Both the position numbers and the translations under genes were made by a program. A stretch of 64,000 bases of DNA from Lachnospiraceae bacterium UBA7589. Lineage in GTDB: Bacteria > Bacillota > Clostridia > Lachnospirales > Lachnospiraceae. The notes beneath the pieces are model-generated. The model saw only the letters and a program-made list of their open reading frames with translations. It was not told where the DNA came from and searched no databases. The stretch is from NCBI GenBank assembly GCA_002476495.1, contig DLKL01000030.1, forward strand, positions 1 through 64,000, given 5' to 3'. How positions within the stretch are numbered: position 1 is the first letter of the stretch; the number at the start of each line of letters is the position of its first letter. This document shows, one piece after another, positions 26,093-34,580 of this stretch.

Positions 26093-26820
26093 GATTTATT
26101 GTCAATAGCATTTCGCATCTGAAGCAAAAGCTTTTTCTCAAGCCGGCTTACCTGAACCTGACTTATCCCCAGTGCTTTTGCCACTTCCGTCTGTGTTTTA
26201 TCCTGAAAGTATCTCATCTCAATAAGCTTTTGCTGCTTTGCATCCAGAGCCTGCATACCCTGCTCTATCAGCAATCTGTTATACATTCCCTCTGCTGCAA
26301 GCTCCGATTCACTTTCATCAGCCAGTCTGTCCACCAGATACATTTCCTTTCCGTCGTTGCCATATACTGTCTGATGTATAGATTCAATCTCTCTGTTGGC
26401 TTCAGTGGCCATAACGATCTCCTCACAGGTTAGGCCTGTTTCGCCTGACAGCTCCTCCATAGTAGCCTCTCTTCCGTATTTATTGATAAGTCTTTCCCTG
26501 GTCTGGCTTATTATGTAGCCATTTTGTTTCAAAATTCTTGAGACCTTTATCATCCCATTATCTCTAAGAAACCTCTTTATCTCTCCTGATATTAAGGGCA
26601 CCGCATATGTAGAAAATTTAACCTGATATTCCTTGTCAAATCTTTCTATAGCCTTTAGCAGACCAATACATCCTATCTGATATATTTCATCAAGATCATA
26701 CCCCCTTCCCATAAAACGCTTTGCAATGCACCATACAAGTCCTGTGTTCTCCGAAACTATCTTTTCCTTTGCCCCTTTATCTCCCTTCTTCGCAAGTTCA
26801 AATAGTTCCATATCATTCAT
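26086..26820 (-). CDS. sigF: RNA polymerase sporulation sigma factor SigF
   Basis: This 244-residue sigma-70-family protein starts early forespore transcription. Region 2 shows GYDLDEIYQIGCIGLLKAIERFD and FSTYAVPLISGEIKRFLRDNG; region 4 shows KTQTEVAKALGISQVQVSRLEKK. It is held inactive by the upstream gene product SpoIIAB. Its start abuts the spoIIAB stop without a gap, with a weak ribosome-binding site, which suggests translational coupling. ATG26811 is an alternative start. Confidence 0.96.
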   Translation of the reverse strand: MNDMELFELAKKGDKGAKEKIVSENTGLVWCIAKRFMGRGYDLDEIYQIGCIGLLKAIERFDKEYQVKFSTYAVPLISGEIKRFLRDNGMIKVSRILKQNGYIISQTRERLINKYGREATMEELSGETGLTCEEIVMATEANREIESIHQTVYGNDGKEMYLVDRLADESESELAAEGMYNRLLIEQGMQALDAKQQKLIEMRYFQDKTQTEVAKALGISQVQVSRLEKKLLLQMRNAIDNKSN

Positions 26821-27264
26821 TTAACTAAACTGAGGTCTGCTTATCCCTATCTCCTTCCACATTTTAACTACAGTTCCTTTCCCATATTCGGACTCAACCA
26901 GAAGCTTATCCATAAATGCCTCCATGAAAGAAAATCCCATTCCCGATCTATCCTCTCCCGGTTTGCTTGTAAATAACGGCTCCATAGCCTGCTTTACATC
27001 CTTTATTCCTTTTCCGTAATCCCGGATTTCTATATATATTTTTCTTCCGTCAACTACTGACCTTATCTTTATTAATCCCTGTTTCTTTTCATATCCGTGT
27101 ATAATACAATTAGTAACCGCTTCAGATACTGCTGTTTTTACATCTGATACCTCCTCCAGGGTTGGATTTGTACTGGTTATAAATGCAGCTACCACCATTC
27201 TCGCAAAACTTTCATTTATTGCCGCACTGGTAAACTCAACTGTCATTTCGTTGGTATTATTCAT
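26821..27264 (-). CDS. spoIIAB: Anti-sigma F factor / serine kinase SpoIIAB
   Basis: This 147-residue GHKL ATPase shows SEAVTNCIIHGY (N-box), RDYGKGI (G1) and DRSGMGFSFMEAFMD (G2). It binds SigF and phosphorylates SpoIIAA. The start at 27264 is preferred because GGGAGG lies 5 nt before it, and it overlaps the spoIIAA stop by 8 nt; an upstream in-frame Met at 27279 precedes that site. Confidence 0.96.
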   Translation of the reverse strand: MNNTNEMTVEFTSAAINESFARMVVAAFITSTNPTLEEVSDVKTAVSEAVTNCIIHGYEKKQGLIKIRSVVDGRKIYIEIRDYGKGIKDVKQAMEPLFTSKPGEDRSGMGFSFMEAFMDKLLVESEYGKGTVVKMWKEIGISRPQFS

Positions 27265-27610
27265 AATAGCCTCCCTCAATCATTTCATTTATTATCTCCT
27301 CCTTTGTTTCCTTTTTACACAATATTCTGTATATCCCTGACATATTAAGAATTTTATCTATTGCCGGCCTTACATTGACAACATATACCATTCCACCCTT
27401 GTCATATACCTTTCTGAATCTTCCTGTTATCAGACCTATTCCCGAGCTATCCATAAATTCCGTATTTTCAAAATCAAATATGAGATATTTTATTTTTTCC
27501 TCCCTAAATACATTTTCACTGCTTTTTTTTAATTTTTCCGCCATATAGTGATCAAGCTCCCTTGGCAGATAGTAAATCATTACTCCATTGCTTACCTCAA
27601 AACTTTTCAT
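27257..27610 (-). CDS. spoIIAA: Anti-anti-sigma factor SpoIIAA
   Basis: This 117-residue STAS-domain protein has the phosphorylation loop EFMDSSGIGLI, with Ser55 in the position of Ser58 of B. subtilis SpoIIAA. Unphosphorylated, it releases SigF from SpoIIAB. AAGGAG lies about 11 nt before the ATG. Only 44 nt separate its start from a strong terminator hairpin, leaving little space for a promoter. Confidence 0.96.
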   Translation of the reverse strand: MKSFEVSNGVMIYYLPRELDHYMAEKLKKSSENVFREEKIKYLIFDFENTEFMDSSGIGLITGRFRKVYDKGGMVYVVNVRPAIDKILNMSGIYRILCKKETKEEIINEMIEGGYYE

Positions 27611-27654
27611 AGCCTTTATATCTCCTTAACCCTTTGATATATGCTTAAAATGAA

Positions 27655-27692
27655 CAAAAGAAAGGGAAACCCTGTGGTTTCCCTTTCTTTTG
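27655..27692. terminator. Perfect 17-bp terminator upstream of spoIIAA
   Basis: CAAAAGAAAGGGAAACC (27655-27671) pairs without mismatch with GGTTTCCCTTTCTTTTG (27676-27692) around loop CTGT. On the minus strand the stem is followed by T-rich sequence, so it should end the transcript of the zinc-ribbon TPR gene before spoIIAA. Confidence 0.85.
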
Positions 27693-27726
27693 CATATTAT
27701 CCATATTGGTTCTTCAGTAATTTGAA

Positions 27727-28854
27727 TTATTCATTATCTATCATTTCCTGTATGTCATCTACAGACATTCCATGCTCTATATGAGAATAGTCCGGCAAAG
27801 GATTTTCTCCTTCTCCTTTAGACTCAGCCTCCGCAAGCATTACGTTGAGTGCCTCTATCTTCGAATTGAGCTCCTGAATCTCAGATTTTTTGTTTGTCAA
27901 TTCTTCACTGTAAGCTTTTACAATTTCTGCATTCTCTCTATTTATTTTCTTGCGTTGATGTGGAAGAATCATAAAGGCTAAAACAAGGATTCCCATAACC
28001 ATACCAAGGAGCACATACATACCGGAGTATTTTGCCATACTTACCTCACCATAAGCACCGGTTTTTATACCCTGACTTTTTCTTGCATGAATATCCTTGA
28101 AGATAGCTGTGTCATCCTCAGTTACTGTATCACCATCTAACGTAACTGACACCTCTTTTACATAATCCTCGTCAAATAATCCATCATTTTCAATGGATTC
28201 AAGCCTCATCTGAATTATATTCTCATCGCTGTCACCCATTCCCCTGAGATAATGTATTGCAACAGGATTTGCCTTATCTATCTTGAGTATCCTCCTAAGG
28301 GTCTTTCTGGCGTTTTCATAGTGGTTGGTTTCTATATATATCAGTGCCAGGAGCAGATATCCCTTGATAAAATGTGGATTATCCTTGAGTATTCCCTTTA
28401 ATTGCATAGCTCCCAGATCATAATCTCCGCTTTCGGCATATCCAAGTGCCATATTAAATTTTTTTGCAATCCGATCCACACTTTCCAGCCTGGCAGGATC
28501 CTGTTTTAATTCCTTAAGATATGTAGATGCTATATTATTATTTTGGGAATAATTAACACTCATGACCCAATGACTGAGAGCCATAACCACCTCGCCCATT
28601 TCAAAATATATAAGTCCGAGAAGATTTCTTGTCATAACATTCTTTTTATTATATCTTAGAGACATATTAAGAGACTCTACAGCCCCTGACAAATCCCTGG
28701 CAGTTGCCTTATCATATCCAATGTTATAATAATAGTTTGAAGTATTATATGCCTTTTCAATAACCCAGACAGGCATATTACAGCCTGAACAATATCCGTT
28801 TTTCTTTATTTGTGCACCACAATGAGGGCATAGTGTCTGTCTTTGTATTGCCAT
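27727..28854 (-). CDS. Zinc-ribbon, TPR and coiled-coil membrane protein
   Basis: This 375-residue protein begins with a zinc ribbon (CPHCG...GYCSGC, residues 8-25). TPR-like helical pairs follow (about 38-205), then one transmembrane segment (about 277-296) and a C-terminal coiled coil (about 300-345). The N-terminal part would be cytoplasmic and the coiled coil outside. I do not recognise a named family; the layout suggests a membrane scaffold. AAGGAGATAATT precedes the ATG, which lies 2 nt after the stop of the 59-residue ORF. The spoIIA operon follows beyond a terminator. Confidence 0.75.
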   Translation of the reverse strand: MAIQRQTLCPHCGAQIKKNGYCSGCNMPVWVIEKAYNTSNYYYNIGYDKATARDLSGAVESLNMSLRYNKKNVMTRNLLGLIYFEMGEVVMALSHWVMSVNYSQNNNIASTYLKELKQDPARLESVDRIAKKFNMALGYAESGDYDLGAMQLKGILKDNPHFIKGYLLLALIYIETNHYENARKTLRRILKIDKANPVAIHYLRGMGDSDENIIQMRLESIENDGLFDEDYVKEVSVTLDGDTVTEDDTAIFKDIHARKSQGIKTGAYGEVSMAKYSGMYVLLGMVMGILVLAFMILPHQRKKINRENAEIVKAYSEELTNKKSEIQELNSKIEALNVMLAEAESKGEGENPLPDYSHIEHGMSVDDIQEMIDNE

Positions 28855-28856
28855 AA

Positions 28857-29036
28857 TTATCTCCTTATTCTGGCTACAGATGCATTTACACCGGAATTTG
28901 CTTCCTTTATTTCCTGGGTAATCTGCATAACTATATCACTTATATCCCTTAAATCATTACTGTATATAGCAGCCTCTGTCTGATTAACCTCCGGCATAGG
29001 GGAAAATCGTTTTAGTTCTTCTTCAAAATTAATCAT
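28857..29036 (-). CDS. Small 59-residue helical protein
   Basis: This short ORF lies between folC and the TPR gene and is well framed. GAGGAGG lies 6 nt before ATG29036, it overlaps the folC end by 8 nt, and its stop is 2 nt before the next ATG. The protein begins MINFEEELKRFSPMPEV, then forms one long helix (about residues 18-57) with regularly spaced Ile, Met and Val and a basic end (RIRR). No Cys, no membrane segment, family not recognised. The tight packing argues that it is a real gene. Confidence 0.65.
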   Translation of the reverse strand: MINFEEELKRFSPMPEVNQTEAAIYSNDLRDISDIVMQITQEIKEANSGVNASVARIRR

Positions 29037-30414
29037 ATAGTTCCTCCTCGGCAGCCCTCTTTATATCTCCTACAAGATACAGAGAGCCAACGCAAAATAA
29101 TATATCATCCGTATTCTTAACCGTATTATATGCTGCCCTGAATGCAGCAGCCGTATCATCATTGCTGATTACCAATCCCTTAGATGAAATACTTCCTTCA
29201 CTACAATCCGGTTCATTTATGTATGTTTTGAAAATATCAGCTATGTATTCTGCCGATATTCCCCTTTTTGAATTAAGCGATGTCACAAAAACCCGCTTTA
29301 ACCTCAGTTCCCGGCAAATATGCTTTATCATCGGTCTGTAATCCTTGTCTCCTGCCACAGCAAATAAAAGACATATTCCCTTATTGCCGCAAAGTGCTCT
29401 TACCCCCTGGGTAAATCTCATGACTGCATCCAGATTATGGGCTCCATCCAAAATAATATTAGGGTGGATTCTTTCCATACGCCCTTCCCATGAAAAATGT
29501 ATCAATGCCTCTTTTATGCATTCTTCCGGAATGGTATGACCATCATGGATAAGATTGTTACATACAGCAATAGCAGTCATTGCATTATCCACCTGATACA
29601 AGGCACCACCGGCCGGAACAATAAGATTATTGTATCTATAATAACTATTATAAATTGAAAAATCAATGGTTTTATCTGTTAATTCATTTATTATATAATC
29701 TGTTTTTGCGACATTAATTGCCCGGGCATCCATAAGTCCGGCCTGCTCTTCAATTACTCTGTCTGCCAATGCTTCTCCGGTGTTGTATACAACAGGGACT
29801 CCCAGTTTGATAATACCTGCCTTTTCTCCGGCAATAAGCTCAATGGTATTTCCCAGATATTCCATATGATCTAATCCAACGGAGGTTATTGCGGTTATTT
29901 CGGGAACAACTACATTAGTTGCATCAAGTCTCCCTCCAAGACCGGTTTCGTATATTACATAATCCGGCTCCTTTTCCGAGTAGTATAGTGCTGCAATAGT
30001 AAAAACAATCTCAAAAAAAGATAATCCCATGCCTCCTTCTGACTGATTTTCTGTTATAGCACTCCTGACTCTCATATAACATTCCAGAAAATCCTCATCT
30101 GAAATATAATGCCCATTCTTGTGCATTTCGCATCCGTAGGACATTTCTATCCTCTGGTTAATTTTTGTAAGATGAGGCGATGTAAAAACTCCTACGCTGT
30201 AATTAAGCCTGTTCAATATATTTTTTACAAACTGACAGGTAGAGCCTTTTCCGTTAGTTCCGGCTATATGAACTGCCCTTAACCTAAGGTGTGGATTCCC
30301 AAGCTTACTTAAAACCCTAAGCAGATTCTCTTTTCCTGATTTATTCGTTCCATCGGGAGTATTATTAAATCTGGGTATATTAATTATTTCTTCAACTGCA
30401 TCATAATAATTCAT
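29029..30414 (-). CDS. folC: Folylpolyglutamate synthase / dihydrofolate synthase
   Basis: This 461-residue Mur-ligase-family enzyme adds glutamate to dihydropteroate or folates. It shows the P-loop HIAGTNGKGSTCQFV, VGVFTSPHL, GLGGRLDATNVV and the ILDGAHNLDA segment of the C-terminal domain. Its ATG overlaps the queF stop (TAATG). It is slightly longer than average (about 430). Confidence 0.95.
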   Translation of the reverse strand: MNYYDAVEEIINIPRFNNTPDGTNKSGKENLLRVLSKLGNPHLRLRAVHIAGTNGKGSTCQFVKNILNRLNYSVGVFTSPHLTKINQRIEMSYGCEMHKNGHYISDEDFLECYMRVRSAITENQSEGGMGLSFFEIVFTIAALYYSEKEPDYVIYETGLGGRLDATNVVVPEITAITSVGLDHMEYLGNTIELIAGEKAGIIKLGVPVVYNTGEALADRVIEEQAGLMDARAINVAKTDYIINELTDKTIDFSIYNSYYRYNNLIVPAGGALYQVDNAMTAIAVCNNLIHDGHTIPEECIKEALIHFSWEGRMERIHPNIILDGAHNLDAVMRFTQGVRALCGNKGICLLFAVAGDKDYRPMIKHICRELRLKRVFVTSLNSKRGISAEYIADIFKTYINEPDCSEGSISSKGLVISNDDTAAAFRAAYNTVKNTDDILFCVGSLYLVGDIKRAAEEELYD

Positions 30415-30908
30415 TATCTGTTGTCAACCTTCTCCGGATACAAATCGTGATTTGAAAGCCTGTTAAATGCAACCTGCTCCCACTTTGTTCCGGGTTTGCC
30501 ATAATTACAATACGGATCTATGGATATCCCTCCTCTTGGGGTAAATTTTCCCCAGACTTCAATGTATTTAGGCTCCATGAGCTTAATCAAATCCTTCATA
30601 ATGATGTTAACGCAATCCTCATGAAAATCCCCATGGTTTCTAAAGCTAAAGAGATAAAGCTTAAGAGATTTACTTTCTACCATAAGCTTATCCGGTACAT
30701 ACGAAATGTATATTGTTGCAAAATCCGGTTGTCCTGTAATAGGACAGAGACTTGTAAATTCAGGACAGTTAAATTTTACAAAATAGTCATTATCCGGGTG
30801 TTTATTTACAAAGGTCTCCAATATATCCTGCGAATAATCCGAGGGATATTTTACCTTCTGATTGCCTAAAAGTGATATTCCTTCTTTTTCTTCTGTGGTT
30901 CTTCCCAT
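30414..30908 (-). CDS. queF: NADPH-dependent 7-cyano-7-deazaguanine reductase QueF
   Basis: This 164-residue short-form QueF reduces preQ0 to preQ1 for queuosine. The catalytic Cys lies in TSLCPITGQPDFATI, and the substrate-binding ESKSLKLYLFSFRNHGDFHED is intact. queC, queD and queE are not in the window, so preQ0 must be made elsewhere or imported. It is translationally linked to folC. Confidence 0.95.
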   Translation of the reverse strand: MGRTTEEKEGISLLGNQKVKYPSDYSQDILETFVNKHPDNDYFVKFNCPEFTSLCPITGQPDFATIYISYVPDKLMVESKSLKLYLFSFRNHGDFHEDCVNIIMKDLIKLMEPKYIEVWGKFTPRGGISIDPYCNYGKPGTKWEQVAFNRLSNHDLYPEKVDNR

Positions 30909-30932
30909 ATTTTAAACCTCCTAATTAACCTT

Positions 30933-33900
30933 TCATAATTGTATCTCATTATCCAGATAAAAGGAATATATAATTTTTTCCTTTACCCTTTTCCCTGTTA
31001 GACGGCTTAATATGTCACCATAATAATCCAGCTGTGCCCTATATCTTCCTACCAGTGTTTTTTCATCTGCCCGGTCGGTTTTATAATCCATGACAACTAT
31101 TTCTTCCTCCTCATAGAAAAATGCATCTATAATACCCTGGACAATAATAACATCCCCCTTACCCGAAGCTATATTAAGCTCAGGATATATTTTTTCAGGA
31201 AGTATACCTGCCTGAAATTGCTGTTCCCTAACAAGTTTTCCTTCTTTGCAGGCCCGTACCATTCTTTTCCCAAGAGATGAATTAATCATATTATTAATTT
31301 TACAGGAATTAATAACACTTCTTTCGTCGATTGAAAAAATACCTCTTTTCACCAGCTCATTTGCAAAATTTTCCACATATGCTTCATCCCCGTATGCTTT
31401 TTCAAAATCCAGCAGTTCCATATATTTGTGTACTATAGTACCTCTCTCTGCCCCGGATATTTTTTTCTCTCTGTCCCCATACTCTATTTCAATATTCTCA
31501 ACAGCATCATAGCTTTCTCCATCGTAAGCCTTCATCTTTTTTATCTCGGAGATGGACATTTTGCTTTTAATCCGGACATAAGGCTCATATGGATACTTAA
31601 AAGAGAAATTATCTGTCAATTCTTTGTAATAGCTTGTTTCAGGTAAATTATCTGCCATACTTTTTATTTGCTCCAGCTTAATTTCATTTTTTACCTTGCT
31701 CTTTATCTCACCGGCAGCTATATCCATATAGGACAGAATTCTTACGGATATCCCATGTTCACCAGGTATAAATCCCATACCATATCTTACCATACACTTA
31801 ATTATCATATCCATGAAGCTCTTAGCACCAAGCCTGGCTGTATAAGGCAAAAGCGGCTGTTCATACTCTCCCAGATAATCACCTGCAGCCATAAGTTTTT
31901 CTATATTTCTATGGCAGCCTGTAAGGATTAGCTTTTCCTTCGCCCTGGTCATGGCAACATAGAAAATCCTAAGCTCCTCAGACATGGCATCACGTTTTAT
32001 AAGTTCCCTGAAGCAGTCTCTGATAAATGAATTCTTCTTAAAACGTTTCTCCCTGTTATAATCCATGGAAGCAATGTAATAATCGCTATGTACAATTATA
32101 TTTTGTTTTATATCCATATTATTGAATTCCCTGCCCAGACCACTTACAAAAACAACCGGATATTCCAGTCCCTTGGATTTATGCATACTCATAATTCGCA
32201 CTAGATTCTCATCATCACTAAGAATATTGGCTTCTCCATAGTCAGAATCGTTGATATTCATTTTTTCTATATATCTTAAAAAATTGAACAAACCCTTATA
32301 AAATCCATCTTCATATTTTCTCGCCTTCTCTATCAGCATATGTATATTACCTTTTCTCTTTTCACCCATTGGCATGGCAGATGCATATGTGTAATAGCCG
32401 GTAATTTCCAGAGCCTTCCATATGAGTTCTGAGATGGAAAGAGTATTTTTCAGTTCCTTCAGCGCCCCTATTTTATCAAAAACAGCTTTAAGTTTGTATG
32501 CTGTATCATCCTCAAATTGTTCCATATAAAGCTGGCATTTGTCAAACAATCCAGCCTCATTTCCCATATTTTTGCCGGCATAATTGCATACTAATGCTAC
32601 TTCATTTTCACTTAATCTTCCTATAGGCGAAAGCAAAACAGCGCCAAGAGGAATATCCTGACGGACATTATCAACAACCTCAAGCAATGACATTATAACT
32701 TTTATCTCTGTAGAATCGAAGTATCCCTTTGAATCCTCAATATATGCAGGTATCCCAAGCTCTGTAAGAGTATTGTATACTACATTCCCAAAATTTTTCA
32801 GGCTTCTTGATAAGATTACAATATCCTTATAGACTACAGGTCTGTATTTTCCTGTGACCGCATCTAATATAACCTGACCCTTATCGGCATCTGTAAGTTC
32901 AAGAATACGTCTTCCAATCAGTTTAGCTTCAAGCTGGTTCTTTTCTGTATTTTCTTCTTCCTCCGAAAGTACATCATTGTCATCCGGCTCAGCATTGACA
33001 AATAATATTTCTACATCTCCTCCTGCTCTTTCTTTCATTTTTTCGGAAGGCTCACAAAATTCGAGAGAGGGTATCAATGCAACCCGTTTGTCATAGCATA
33101 TATCCCCCAAATCTTCACCCATAAGCTGATAAAAAAAATAGTTAATCGGAAACAGTACGGTATCCCGGGAACGGAAATTATTTTTAAGATCTACCCTTAT
33201 TTCCTTTCCCTCATCCTGAAATCTATTATATTTATCCACAAACAAATCAGGTCTTGCCATTCTGAATCTGTATATACTCTGCTTTACATCTCCTACCATA
33301 AACATATTATAATGTCCCCTTGATATTCCTGAGAGAGAAGTAAGTATATCTTCCTGAAGATAATTGCTATCCTGATACTCGTCTATATATATCTCCTTAT
33401 AGCCCTCACCTATTTTTTCCCCTACAGGGGTAGGCAGAGCATTTCCCTGTAAATCATATCCCCGGCAGCAAAGCCTGTACGCAAGATGTTCCACATCGGA
33501 GAATTCCATTATCCCCTTATCCTTTTTCTCGGTCCGGTATCTCCGGCTGAATTCCTCAGTAAGCATAATCAAGGGAATAAGGTATTCACCGATATCATTT
33601 ATCTGGGCAATAACATCATCTACAGAAAGCCTGAAAATATTCACACCTTTAATTATTTTTTTGTATTCATCCCTTACATTCTTAAATTTCTCTACCAGCT
33701 CACTGTCATAGGCATCTCCCTTACAGGGTTTAATAACCGGAAATTTTGTATTGATAGCAGCCATAAGCTCCTGATAGTTTTTTGCTGCCAGCATATTTAT
33801 AATCAATTGCTCATCCTTAAGGGTAATTTCATAATTTTTGTCAGGTCCACCATTCTCAGTACATATATTTCTTGCCTTTTTCACATAAATCAATGCATCC

Positions 33901-34580
33901 CTGATTGTATTTTGAGCAATAGAAATATATTCCTTTACCCATTCAAGCTCATTAAATTCCTCCACATTTTCCACACGGAGTGCCTCTTTAGCCTCCTGAT
34001 ACCATTTTTCAGGCTCCGGAAAGCTTGATGCTATCCTATATATATTAAGAATCTGTTTTTTAAGCTCATCTTCATCAGGATTGTCAACAAGAATATCCAG
34101 AAGTCCCAAAAACATTTCCCTGTCCCCGGCAGATGCAGTATTATATTTTTCCTCAAACATTTTATCAAGAGTGTCATTTTTAATCATATCTGTCATTGCA
34201 TTATCGCCAATAGTAATTTTAGGGTCAATATTAAGAAGGCTGAAATGCTCCTTTATCATTTTCAGGCAAAAGCTGTCAATGGTAGTTATATCAGCTCTGT
34301 TTACCAGAATGACCTGCTTTGCAAGATGCTCGTTTTCAGGATGTTTAATCAGCTCCTCCTCCAGCTTTCCGGCAATTTTTTCCCTCATTTGCGCAGCCGC
34401 CGCATTGGTAAAGGTAACCACCAGAAAGTCGTCCACATTATGAGGATTTTCCTTGTCCAGTATTTTTGTCAGTATTCTCTCAACCAAAACTGCTGTTTTC
34501 CCCGAACCTGCTGCTGCCGAAACCAGAACACTTGCATCCCTGCTGTCAATTATTTTCTGTTGCTGCTTTGTCCATGGCAT
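30933..34580 (-). CDS. addA: ATP-dependent helicase/nuclease subunit A (AddA)
   Basis: This 1215-residue protein combines a UvrD-type helicase (PWTKQQQKIIDSRD; SAAAGSGKTAVLVERI; IDEYQDSN; VGDVKQSIYRFRMA; HKSKGLEYPVVFV; YVAMTRAKEKLIL) with a C-terminal RecB-type nuclease (VMDYKTDRAD, GRYRAQLDYY). With AddB it processes double-strand breaks for RecA. ATG34580 is chosen because AGGAGG lies 8 nt before it; the in-frame GTG at 34589 abuts that site. It overlaps addB by 35 nt. Confidence 0.96.
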   Translation of the reverse strand: MPWTKQQQKIIDSRDASVLVSAAAGSGKTAVLVERILTKILDKENPHNVDDFLVVTFTNAAAAQMREKIAGKLEEELIKHPENEHLAKQVILVNRADITTIDSFCLKMIKEHFSLLNIDPKITIGDNAMTDMIKNDTLDKMFEEKYNTASAGDREMFLGLLDILVDNPDEDELKKQILNIYRIASSFPEPEKWYQEAKEALRVENVEEFNELEWVKEYISIAQNTIRDALIYVKKARNICTENGGPDKNYEITLKDEQLIINMLAAKNYQELMAAINTKFPVIKPCKGDAYDSELVEKFKNVRDEYKKIIKGVNIFRLSVDDVIAQINDIGEYLIPLIMLTEEFSRRYRTEKKDKGIMEFSDVEHLAYRLCCRGYDLQGNALPTPVGEKIGEGYKEIYIDEYQDSNYLQEDILTSLSGISRGHYNMFMVGDVKQSIYRFRMARPDLFVDKYNRFQDEGKEIRVDLKNNFRSRDTVLFPINYFFYQLMGEDLGDICYDKRVALIPSLEFCEPSEKMKERAGGDVEILFVNAEPDDNDVLSEEEENTEKNQLEAKLIGRRILELTDADKGQVILDAVTGKYRPVVYKDIVILSRSLKNFGNVVYNTLTELGIPAYIEDSKGYFDSTEIKVIMSLLEVVDNVRQDIPLGAVLLSPIGRLSENEVALVCNYAGKNMGNEAGLFDKCQLYMEQFEDDTAYKLKAVFDKIGALKELKNTLSISELIWKALEITGYYTYASAMPMGEKRKGNIHMLIEKARKYEDGFYKGLFNFLRYIEKMNINDSDYGEANILSDDENLVRIMSMHKSKGLEYPVVFVSGLGREFNNMDIKQNIIVHSDYYIASMDYNREKRFKKNSFIRDCFRELIKRDAMSEELRIFYVAMTRAKEKLILTGCHRNIEKLMAAGDYLGEYEQPLLPYTARLGAKSFMDMIIKCMVRYGMGFIPGEHGISVRILSYMDIAAGEIKSKVKNEIKLEQIKSMADNLPETSYYKELTDNFSFKYPYEPYVRIKSKMSISEIKKMKAYDGESYDAVENIEIEYGDREKKISGAERGTIVHKYMELLDFEKAYGDEAYVENFANELVKRGIFSIDERSVINSCKINNMINSSLGKRMVRACKEGKLVREQQFQAGILPEKIYPELNIASGKGDVIIVQGIIDAFFYEEEEIVVMDYKTDRADEKTLVGRYRAQLDYYGDILSRLTGKRVKEKIIYSFYLDNEIQL

